This document shows positions 39,829 through 46,510 of a DNA stretch of 46,510 nucleotides, piece after piece; position 1 is the first letter of the stretch; each line of letters opens with the position of its first letter. The DNA lies in the NCBI GenBank assembly GCA_020638835.1, contig JACKHV010000011.1, positions 1 through 46,510 on the forward strand. Direction: 5' to 3'. Source of the stretch: Planctomycetota bacterium (GTDB lineage Bacteria > Planctomycetota > UBA1135 > GCA-002686595). The translations under genes were made by a program, and so were the position numbers. The notes beneath the pieces are model-generated. The model worked only from the letters and a program-made list of their open reading frames with translations, was not told where the DNA came from and did no database searches.

Positions 39829-41607
39829 TCAGTCGGTCAAGCCGTCGATCAACGACAGCGTGTCCGCCTGACACGAGGCTTGCGACGCCGCCGTCGTGAC
39901 GCGCAGCGCCTCGCCGGCGTCGACGCGTGCGACGTTCTCGACGAACGACTCCATCGCGACGGGCGAGACGCAGAACTCGCGCAAGCCGCAGCCGATCAAG
40001 AGCGCGAGGTTCGTCGGCGTGACGGCCGACTCGCCGAAGACCGCGATCGGCTTGCCGATCTCTTCCGAGCGCAGCGCCAGCCCGCGCAGGCTGCGCAGCA
40101 CCGTCGGGTGGATCGGCTCGAAGTACGAGCGCAGGTCGTGGTTCGAGCGGTCCGCGGCCAGGAAGTGCTGTTGCAGGTTGTCGAGCGAGACGAGCAGGAA
40201 GTCCGACTCCTCGATCAGTCCGAGCGTCGAGAGCGCCGCGGACGGCGTCTCCACCACGGCGCCGACGGCGATGTACTCGCCCTCGTGCGCGCCGAGGTTG
40301 CGCAGCGCGAAGCGTTCCTCGAACAGCAGTTCCTTCACCCGCCGGATGTCCGACGAGTCGATCACGAACGGCACGGCGATGCGCACGGGTTGGTCGTCGG
40401 ACGAGACGCGCAGGATCGCCTGCAGCTGGTTGCGCAGGACGGGTTCGTGCGCGAAGAGCGCGCGGATGCCGGCGCGCCCCAGCGCGGGGTTCTGCTCGCG
40501 ACCCTCGAAGAGGTACTGCACGTCGAGCGAGGAGTCGACGTCGAGCAGACGGAAGGTGACCGGTTCGCCGCCGGCGCGCTCCACCACCGAGCGGTAGTGC
40601 GCGACGAGCGAGTCGAGCGAGGGCGGCTTGCGCTCGACGAGGTACATCAGCTCCGTGCGGTACAGGCCGACGCCGGCGAGGCCGAGGTTCACCGACGACT
40701 CGACTTCCGGGAGGCTGCCGCAGGCGCTCTTGACCGTCAGTTCGTCGCCGTCCGAGGTGAGCGCCGGGAACACGGCCCAGGCCGGGCGGTCGCGGTCCGC
40801 GCCGCCCGCCGCCAGCGTGCCTGCGCGCTCTTCGCGGTACTGCGCGCGCACGACGGCTTCGGCGTTCACGCGCACGATGCCTTCGGCGGCATCGACGATC
40901 AGATGGTCGCCTTCCTGCACCTGGTCGAGCAGGCCGGCGATTCCCGTCACGGTCGGGATGCGCATCGAGCGCGCGAGGATCGCGGCGTGGCTCGTCAGGC
41001 CGCCTTCCTCGGTGACGATGCCGAGCACGTGTTCGTTCTCGAGGTTGAACATGTCCACGATCGAGAGCTGGCGCGCGACGAGCACGTAGTCGAGCGGACG
41101 CTCCGCCCGCGCGGCGGGTTCGCGTTCCTCGGTGCGCGCTTCGAGGTTGCGCAGCACGCGGATGCCGACGTCGCGCAGGTCGACGGCGCGCTCGCGCAGC
41201 ACTTCGTTCTGGACGAGGCGGAAGATGCGGTCGAAGTCGGAGATGACCTTCACGATCGCCGCCTCGAGGGACATCTGTTCGTTGAGGATCAGGTTCTCGA
41301 CGTCGCTCAGGAAGACCGTGTCCTTGAGGTAGGCGACGTGCGTGTCGAGGATCCGCGCGTGGTCGCCGGGGACCTTGCCGGTGAGCCGTTGCTTCAGGTT
41401 CGCGAGCTGCGTCTCCGAGGCGGAGAGCGCGCGGTGGAAGCGGTTCAGCTCGTGTTCGACCTGGTCGCGCGGCACGCGTTGCGGCTGCGTCCTGAACAGG
41501 TCGTAGTCCTTGCGGTGCGCGACGCCAATGGCGAGGCCGGGGGCGACGGGCGTCCCACGCAGCACGGGACCGGGCGTGGCGAGGGCGGCGGGGGTCTCTT
41601 CGATCAT
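39829..41607 (-). CDS. ptsI: PtsI-like phosphoenolpyruvate-protein phosphotransferase
   Basis: 592 aa, the usual enzyme I length. Residues ~14-135 are the HPr-binding N-terminal domain. The phosphohistidine is His207 in GGLTSHAAILARSM, and the PEP-binding barrel includes GVGLYRTELMYL and RLLDVDSS. In enzyme I the C-terminal proton donor is a cysteine in CGE; here the corresponding site is Phe524 in AVFGESAV, so normal PEP turnover may be impaired. In PTS or nitrogen-PTS systems enzyme I passes phosphate from PEP to HPr; no HPr gene is in the window. The start at 41607 is preferred: the upstream codons include the -10-like TAGGAT. Confidence 0.88.
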   Translation of the reverse strand: MIEETPAALATPGPVLRGTPVAPGLAIGVAHRKDYDLFRTQPQRVPRDQVEHELNRFHRALSASETQLANLKQRLTGKVPGDHARILDTHVAYLKDTVFLSDVENLILNEQMSLEAAIVKVISDFDRIFRLVQNEVLRERAVDLRDVGIRVLRNLEARTEEREPAARAERPLDYVLVARQLSIVDMFNLENEHVLGIVTEEGGLTSHAAILARSMRIPTVTGIAGLLDQVQEGDHLIVDAAEGIVRVNAEAVVRAQYREERAGTLAAGGADRDRPAWAVFPALTSDGDELTVKSACGSLPEVESSVNLGLAGVGLYRTELMYLVERKPPSLDSLVAHYRSVVERAGGEPVTFRLLDVDSSLDVQYLFEGREQNPALGRAGIRALFAHEPVLRNQLQAILRVSSDDQPVRIAVPFVIDSSDIRRVKELLFEERFALRNLGAHEGEYIAVGAVVETPSAALSTLGLIEESDFLLVSLDNLQQHFLAADRSNHDLRSYFEPIHPTVLRSLRGLALRSEEIGKPIAVFGESAVTPTNLALLIGCGLREFCVSPVAMESFVENVARVDAGEALRVTTAASQASCQADTLSLIDGLTD

Positions 41608-41648
41608 CTCGGGCGTTTCGGCGGCTCCTCGGAGGTGGTGGGCCGAGT

Positions 41649-41654
41649 ATCCTA
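41649..41654 (-). promoter_or_regulatory. -10 hexamer TAGGAT for the ptsI-like gene
   Basis: TAGGAT on the minus strand, 41 nt before ATG 41607, within the divergent region shared with the nuclease gene. Confidence 0.4.
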
Positions 41655-41712
41655 GCAGCCGCGGGGCCCGAGGCACGCGCCCCGTTCATCGTTCACCGCG
41701 CACCGGATCACC

Positions 41713-42798
41713 ATGCTGACCTCACTCCGCGCCGCGCTGAGCGGCCTGCCCGCTCTCGCCTTGCTCTTCTCCCTCGCCGCGGCCAGCGTCCAGAACCCGG
41801 CGCCTCCGGCGGCCGGCGGAAGCGAGTCGCCCGCCGTCACCGCCTCCCCCACGCCCGCGCGTCCCGAGTTCACCACCGAGCTCTATGAAGTGGTCAAGGT
41901 CGTCGACGGCGACACGATCCACATCCTGCGCGGCGACACGGTCGAGAAGCTGCGGCTGCTCAACGTCGACACCGAGGAACGCATCCGCGCCGGACAGAAG
42001 CAGGACCCCGCGAAGCCGATGACGGCCTTCGGCGAGGAGTGCGCGCTGTGGGCGCAGGACTTCTTCGCCGCACTGGCGGGCGAGGACGGCAAGACGCGCG
42101 TCCGGCTGCTCTTCCCCGAGGGCAAGGAATCGCGTGGCACGTTCGGACGCCTGCTCTGCCACGTGATCCTCGAGGACGGGCGCGACTTCAATCTGATGCT
42201 CGTGCAGCTCGGCAAGAGCCCCTACTACAACAAGTACGGCAACTCGCGCATCAAGCACGGCGAGTTCGTCGCGGCGCAGATGCACGCGCGCGAGAAGCAG
42301 CTCGGCATTTGGAACCCGAAGGTCAACGAGCCGGAGACGCCCGGCGCGCCCGTCTACAAGCGCAACTACGACGAGCTGATGATCTGGTGGCAGGCGCGCG
42401 CCGACGCGATCGACGCGTACTACGTCAAGTGCGCGGAAGAGCCCTTCAGCATCTTCAGCAGCGAGGACGACGAGCTGCTCGACCTGGCGCAGCTGATGGG
42501 CGACGAGGTGCAGGTCTTCGGGGCGATCGACCGCATCTTCGAGGAACAGGACGGTTCACGCACGCTGCTGCTGCGCGCCTCGAACAAGGACAAGGCGCTG
42601 CGCGTGCGCATCCCCGCGGACGCGGTCGAGGCGCTGAAGCCGGCTGAGATCGACGCGCTGACGCAGTACGGTCGTCAGAACTACGCCTACTTCAGCGGCA
42701 AGATCACGACCGGCGAGCGCGGCTTCGAGATGATCCTCAGCGATCCCGCGAACGTCGTCCGCGGCGGGCCGGAACCGGCCATGCCCGCCGGGAACTGA
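41713..42798 (+). CDS. Secreted thermonuclease-family (SNase) protein
   Basis: 361 aa with a signal peptide (LRAALSGLPALALLFSLAAASV). Residues ~55-195 are a staphylococcal-nuclease-like domain: VVKVVDGDTIHILRGD, then KLRLLNVDTEER (catalytic Arg and Glu), ESRGTFGRLLCHV (second Arg) and ARE-KQLGIW. Residues ~200-345 are extra and acidic, with no recognised fold (possibly an OB-like beta domain). The key charged residues are present, so activity on nucleic acids outside the cell is plausible. It diverges from the ptsI-like gene with a 105-nt gap. Confidence 0.87.
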   Translation: MLTSLRAALSGLPALALLFSLAAASVQNPAPPAAGGSESPAVTASPTPARPEFTTELYEVVKVVDGDTIHILRGDTVEKLRLLNVDTEERIRAGQKQDPAKPMTAFGEECALWAQDFFAALAGEDGKTRVRLLFPEGKESRGTFGRLLCHVILEDGRDFNLMLVQLGKSPYYNKYGNSRIKHGEFVAAQMHAREKQLGIWNPKVNEPETPGAPVYKRNYDELMIWWQARADAIDAYYVKCAEEPFSIFSSEDDELLDLAQLMGDEVQVFGAIDRIFEEQDGSRTLLLRASNKDKALRVRIPADAVEALKPAEIDALTQYGRQNYAYFSGKITTGERGFEMILSDPANVVRGGPEPAMPAGN

Positions 42799-42810
42799 GC
42801 GGACACAAGA

Positions 42811-42841
42811 GAGGCCGCTCCTCCGGTCGAGGAACGGCCTC
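42811..42841. terminator. Hairpin after SNase gene
   Basis: GAGGCCG pairs with CGGCCTC, and an inner TCCTC/GAGGA stem continues after a C-A mismatch, around loop CGGTC. It is 12 nt after the nuclease stop. Confidence 0.6.
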
Positions 42842-42853
42842 AGCGATGAGCAT

Positions 42854-42881
42854 CGGCCCGCGGCATCAGTGCCGCGGGCCG
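42854..42881. terminator. Hairpin between nuclease and FG-GAP genes
   Basis: CGGCCCGCGGCA and its complement form a perfect 12-bp stem around loop TCAG. It lies 14 nt past the stop of the minus-strand FG-GAP gene, while 42811 serves the nuclease; two hairpins occupy this convergent junction. Confidence 0.65.
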
Positions 42882-42894
42882 TGCGCTTGCTTGC

Positions 42895-44592
42895 TCAGTC
42901 GCAGAAGTCGACGCGCAGTCCGTTGGAGAAGTTGACTCCCCCGCCGTTCGGGTCGCGGTACCAGAACTGGAAGTACCACGTGGAGTCCGGAGTGACCTGC
43001 ACGTGCGGATCGGTGATCGTCTGGAGGTTGAACTGGATCGCCGCCAGGCCGATCGGGCCCGTGTTGACAGGACCGATGCGCTTCACGTTCACGCCGCCGA
43101 CGCAGCGGATGCCGTTGCCGAAGGGCGTCTCGAGCGTGCCGTCGCCGTAGAAGTAGACGCCCGGCTGATTCAGCGGGAGGCGGTTGCAGACGAGCACGAC
43201 GTTGTTGGCCGCGACGCTCGTGGACCCCGCCAGCACGAGGTTGGCGACGAAGCCCGTGGAGTTCGGGTTCGACGCGCAGAAGTTCGACGAGCCGCCGACG
43301 CAGCCGGTCTGGATCTGGTTGGGCGACTCGTAGAGCACGGCCTTGCCGGAATGGAATCCGGTGGGGCTCGCGGTGTCCGCGCCGAGCAGGAACTCGATTT
43401 TCCCGTCGTTGTCGGTGTCGCCGACGCAGGCGATCGCTTCACCGAGGCGGTCGTCCAGCGGGCCGCTGATGGTGGTCAGCAGGGTTCCAGTGGGGCCCGA
43501 GAAGATCTGCACGAAGCTGGCCGTGATCCCGTCGGTCGGGATCGCCGCCACCATGTAGTCCTCGAAGCCGTCCGCGTCGTAGTCGCCGGCACACGCCACG
43601 CGCGTGCCGAAGTTGTCTCCGACGACGGCACCTTGCTTGCGATACACGAGCGCGCCGGTGGCACCGTTGCGCACGTCGACGTAGCCGGAGCCCGGGAACA
43701 GGAAGTTCGCTTGGGGCGCGCCGACCACGAGTTCCGGGATGCCGTCACCGGTCACGTCCTCGATGCGGGCCAGCGCGGAACCGTAGAGGTCGGTCGAGGC
43801 GACACCCGTGATCGAGTAGAGCTGCGAACCGTCGAAGCCCGAGTAGACCTGCACGCCGGTGCTCATCGATCCGATGGCGAAGTCCGCACGCGAGTCGGCG
43901 CCGGGGTTCACGTTGCCGAGCATGCACACCGCGAGGCCGAGTCGACCGTTCCCGACCGCACCGTCCTTGCGGTAGAGCTGCGTGCCGTCCGCGCCGGAGA
44001 GCACGACCGCGTAGCCCCCCGAGCTCGCCGCGAAGTCCGAGCGCGGCGCGCCGGCGATGACGTCCGGGATCCCGTCGCCGTTCACGTCGTAGCCGCCGTC
44101 GAGGCTGTAGCCGAGCTCGTCCTCGTCGGCCGCGCCGGCCTTCGACCAACGCAGCGATCCGTTCGCGCCGGAGTACAGATAGACCTTGCCGCGGAGGGTG
44201 CCGCCGGGCGGCGACCAGAAGTGCGCGCCGACGGCGTAGTCGTCATTGTCGTCCACGCCGGGGTTCGTGTCGCCGACGCGCGTCAGTGCCGTCCCGTAGC
44301 GCTCCGTGACGTTCTCGCCGTCGTGCTGGCGGATCTGCGAGCCGTCCGCACCGGAGAACACACGAGCATAGCCCTCGCGCTCCTGGAACACGGCACCGTC
44401 CTCCGCCGCGCCGACCAGGTAGTCGGGGATCCCGTCGTTGTTCACGTCGCCGGCGGGCGACACGGCGGAGCCGAACAAGTCGTTCGCCACGCCGCCGTTG
44501 TGGGTGCGAACCTGGGTTTGGGCGTTCGCATACCCGGCGCCTGCGGCGGTGACCGCGCACAGGGTCCAAAGGGCCTTCAGACCTCTGACCAT
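42895..44592 (-). CDS. Secreted FG-GAP beta-propeller protein with C-terminal cysteine domain
   Basis: 565 aa. The signal peptide is cleaved after residue 24 (GAGYANA). Seven FG-GAP/integrin-alpha-like repeats cover ~30-415, most with a calcium-binding D-x-N/D-x-DG-x-x-D loop followed by VGA or AGA (AGDVNNDGIPDYLVGA; GYDVNGDGIPDVIAGA; AGDYDADGFEDYMVAA). This fits a seven-bladed propeller on the cell surface. The last ~135 residues are a domain shared with the neighbouring paralogue, containing CVGGSSNFC, GNGIRCVGG, TPDSTWYFQFWYRDP and ending in DFCD. A GGAG Shine-Dalgarno sequence lies before the ATG. Function is unknown; adhesion is a common role for FG-GAP propellers. Confidence 0.88.
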   Translation of the reverse strand: MVRGLKALWTLCAVTAAGAGYANAQTQVRTHNGGVANDLFGSAVSPAGDVNNDGIPDYLVGAAEDGAVFQEREGYARVFSGADGSQIRQHDGENVTERYGTALTRVGDTNPGVDDNDDYAVGAHFWSPPGGTLRGKVYLYSGANGSLRWSKAGAADEDELGYSLDGGYDVNGDGIPDVIAGAPRSDFAASSGGYAVVLSGADGTQLYRKDGAVGNGRLGLAVCMLGNVNPGADSRADFAIGSMSTGVQVYSGFDGSQLYSITGVASTDLYGSALARIEDVTGDGIPELVVGAPQANFLFPGSGYVDVRNGATGALVYRKQGAVVGDNFGTRVACAGDYDADGFEDYMVAAIPTDGITASFVQIFSGPTGTLLTTISGPLDDRLGEAIACVGDTDNDGKIEFLLGADTASPTGFHSGKAVLYESPNQIQTGCVGGSSNFCASNPNSTGFVANLVLAGSTSVAANNVVLVCNRLPLNQPGVYFYGDGTLETPFGNGIRCVGGVNVKRIGPVNTGPIGLAAIQFNLQTITDPHVQVTPDSTWYFQFWYRDPNGGGVNFSNGLRVDFCD

Positions 44593-44644
44593 CTCTACTC
44601 CTCGCGCTTCCCTCGGACCGCGCTCAGCGGTCCAAAAAACGCCC

Positions 44645-44663
44645 CCTGGCCGCTGTGGCCAGG
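44645..44663. terminator. Small hairpin between the FG-GAP genes
   Basis: CCTGGCC and GGCCAGG form a perfect 7-bp stem around loop GCTGT, 53 nt upstream of the first FG-GAP ATG and downstream of the hairpin at 44752. Confidence 0.35.
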
Positions 44664-44751
44664 AAGGCTCAATCTGTTCCAGCATAGGGGCAACCCGCCG
44701 ATCCCGCAATGCGAGATCGTACCGACGGGTCGTTCTTCTGCCTTAAAGGCC

Positions 44752-44792
44752 GGCGGCCGCCCGAGACCCGGCCTGGGTCTCGGGCGGCCGCC
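44752..44792. terminator. Strong hairpin after second FG-GAP gene
   Basis: Arms 44752-44769 and 44775-44792 form a perfect 18-bp stem around loop GGCCT. It begins 21 nt past the stop of the minus-strand gene at 44814. No T-tract; it lacks the palindrome A-G core. Confidence 0.72.
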
Positions 44793-44813
44793 ATGGGCCG
44801 GAGCCGTCCTCGG

Positions 44814-46510
44814 TCACTCGCAGAAGCTCATCTCGAGAGCGTTGGAGAAGTTCGGGCCGTTGCCGCCCGCCGGGTCACGGAACCAGTACTGGAAGAACCA
44901 GGTGCTGCCGGGCGTGATCTGGTACTCCGGAGCCGTCTCGGCCGTGATGTCGAGCGAGTAGGCCGCGAATCCACCGACCTGCGCCGGGACCATCTGGAGG
45001 CGCTTGATGAAGGGACCGGCGACACACAGGGTGCCCGCGCCGAAGGGGACGGACGTCTGGTTGTTGCCGTAGAAGAAGATGCCGGGGTTGCCGGTCGGCG
45101 GGTTGCCGGCGGGCTGGGGCAGGCCGGTGACGAACAGCAGGACGTCGTTGTCCCCCACGCTCGTGCTGCCGAGGTTCTGGAGCACCGCCGCGCCGCCCGA
45201 GGAGTTCACCGTCGCGGGGCAGTACGACGTGACCGCGCCGCAGACCTGGAACGGGCTCTCGTAGACGCGCACGGTGCCGCTGCCGAGGCCGACGGGCTGC
45301 GCTTCCGGAACGCCGACCGCGATCTCGTTGCGGCCGTCGCCGTCACCGTCACCGAGTCCGGCGACCGAGAAGCCGGCATGCTCGTTCACGTCGAGGGAGT
45401 CGATCGTGAACATGAGCGAACCGTTGGCGCCCGAGAACATCGCGGCGTAGGACGGGATCGAAGTGATGTTCGGCGCGGTCCCGACGAGGATGTCGTGCTT
45501 GCCGTCTCCGTCCCAGTCGCCGCCGTCGTCGAGCGAGAAGCCGAAGCGCTCGCCGTCGTCGACGCCGTTCAGCGTGAGCAACAGGTTGCCGGTGCCCTTG
45601 CGACCGGAGCGCACTTCGACGTACCCGGGACCCGGGTTGAAGAAGTCTTCCTCGGTCGCGGCGATCACGACGTCCCGAACGCCGTCGCCGTTCAGGTCGG
45701 CGATGCTGGCGACCGTGCGGCCATAAATGTCGTCGCTGGAGCCCGAGTTGAAGGTCGCGAGCACGGACTTGTCGTGCCCGGAGTAGATCTTCGCACCGCC
45801 GAACAACGATCCGACGACCACGTCGTCGAAGGTGTCCGGAACAGGGGCCGGGGGCGTTCCCGCGACGACGATGTCGGCCGCGTTCACGTTGCCGAGACCC
45901 GCGACGCTGTAGCCGAGGCGCTGGTTGCCAGCCGTTCCTTCGATCTGGTGGATCAGGGAACCGTCGACGCCCGAGAGGACGCGAGCGTGTCCGGCGGAGC
46001 TGATCGCGCCGACGTCGGCGCGAGGCGCACCGGCGATCACGTCGAGCACACCGTCGTCGTCGACGTCACCGGCGCCGGCGACGCTGTAGCCGAGTTCGTC
46101 GTCCTCGTTGCCGTAGACGCTCCACATCACGCTTCCGTCGATGCCCGAGAAGACGCGGACCATGCCGCCCGACAGGATGTCCTGCGGCGCCACCGCGTAG
46201 GGCGCTCCCACGGCGACGTCGTCGTAGCCGTCACCGTTGAGGTCGCCGACGCCGGCGACCGCGTAGCCGAACAGGTCGCCTGCCGCGTCGCCGGAGAAGG
46301 TGCGCAACACCGAACCGTTCGCACCGGAGATGACGCGGGCGAAGCCGGGGCCGTTGAAGAAGATCTGGAAGTCCTCGGGCGCGCCGATGATCAGGTCGGG
46401 CAGGCCGTCGTTGTTCACGTCGCCGGCGTTCGCCACGGACGCACCCATGCGGTCGTAGATGCCGAGGCCGTCGACGGATCGGATCAAGGTCTGCGCTTGC
46501 GTCAGGGCAG
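44814..46510 (-). CDS. Second FG-GAP propeller protein, 5' end outside the window
   Basis: At least 565 aa are visible, and the reading frame continues to the edge. Residues at the edge (ALTQAQTLIRS) look like the end of a signal peptide, so little is missing. Seven FG-GAP repeats (AGDVNNDGLPDLIIGA; VGDLNGDGYDDVAVGA; IADLNGDGVRDVVIAA) are followed by the same ~135-residue C-terminal domain as the neighbour, with C...SYC, GTLCVAG, TPGSTWFFQYWFRDP and ending in SFCE. The two are tandem paralogues in the same direction. Repeats and C-terminal domain are each clearly homologous but far from identical, so the duplication is old. Confidence 0.87.
   Translation of the reverse strand, partial: ALTQAQTLIRSVDGLGIYDRMGASVANAGDVNNDGLPDLIIGAPEDFQIFFNGPGFARVISGANGSVLRTFSGDAAGDLFGYAVAGVGDLNGDGYDDVAVGAPYAVAPQDILSGGMVRVFSGIDGSVMWSVYGNEDDELGYSVAGAGDVDDDGVLDVIAGAPRADVGAISSAGHARVLSGVDGSLIHQIEGTAGNQRLGYSVAGLGNVNAADIVVAGTPPAPVPDTFDDVVVGSLFGGAKIYSGHDKSVLATFNSGSSDDIYGRTVASIADLNGDGVRDVVIAATEEDFFNPGPGYVEVRSGRKGTGNLLLTLNGVDDGERFGFSLDDGGDWDGDGKHDILVGTAPNITSIPSYAAMFSGANGSLMFTIDSLDVNEHAGFSVAGLGDGDGDGRNEIAVGVPEAQPVGLGSGTVRVYESPFQVCGAVTSYCPATVNSSGGAAVLQNLGSTSVGDNDVLLFVTGLPQPAGNPPTGNPGIFFYGNNQTSVPFGAGTLCVAGPFIKRLQMVPAQVGGFAAYSLDITAETAPEYQITPGSTWFFQYWFRDPAGGNGPNFSNALEMSFCE

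Noticed and set aside
1..46510. CRISPR array, tRNA, rRNA, insertion sequence or prophage genes
   Set aside because: No regularly spaced direct repeats, cloverleaf-like sequence, rRNA segment, transposase, integrase or phage structural gene was found on either strand.

Overview
This very GC-rich window looks like chromosome from a member of the Planctomycetota. The support is the gene content: a PVC-type heme-binding protein (propeller, HEAT-like repeats, cytochrome c), a secreted two-domain DUF1080 protein, FG-GAP propeller proteins that share a C-terminal cysteine domain, BlaI/M56 regulators and the futalosine enzyme MqnA. The assignment is inferred from families. No rRNA, tRNA, CRISPR array, transposase or prophage was recognised.

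Layout. 1-8000: secreted DUF1080 protein, PVC cytochrome, M1 aminopeptidase, DUF885 lipoprotein. 8000-10700: small cupin, a DUF1761 membrane protein between two related palindromes, then a pseudouridine synthase and an rRNA-type methyltransferase with overlapping ends. 10800-13400: lipoprotein operon COG3014-YcfL-LpoB (peptidoglycan synthase activation). 13500-15800: two envelope proteins of unknown role, then mqnA with an overlapping zinc-ribbon gene. 15800-18860: both subunits of an archaeal-type DNA topoisomerase VI. 18960-26220: a secreted DUF3352-like/GspG-like fusion, an HDOD protein, a small exported protein, an AlbA_2-winged-helix regulator, DoxX and cardiolipin synthase. 26320-31000: a mini-operon ending in a truncated hemoglobin, then Ogt, MscS channel, MauE-like membrane protein and a methyltransferase. 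31140-34530: BlaI - M56 protease - exported coiled-coil operon. 34670-42800: anchored protein, M28 peptidase, a stand-alone aminotransferase C-terminal domain, ThrB, a PtsI-like protein and a secreted nuclease. 42895-end: two paralogous FG-GAP proteins, the second cut by the window edge.

Three kinds of non-coding structure stand out. First, a family of long, mostly near-perfect palindromes shares an outer core close to GTACCGTGCCGCA. They abut stop codons, nearly always between convergent genes, and differ in inner sequence while each stays self-complementary. Second, every convergent junction has a hairpin or stop-to-stop palindrome and almost none has a T-tract, so transcript ends here may depend on hairpins alone. 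Third, hexamers of the form TANNNT lie 6-7 nt before many start codons, which suggests frequent leaderless transcription; other genes carry the same hexamer about 25-45 nt upstream.
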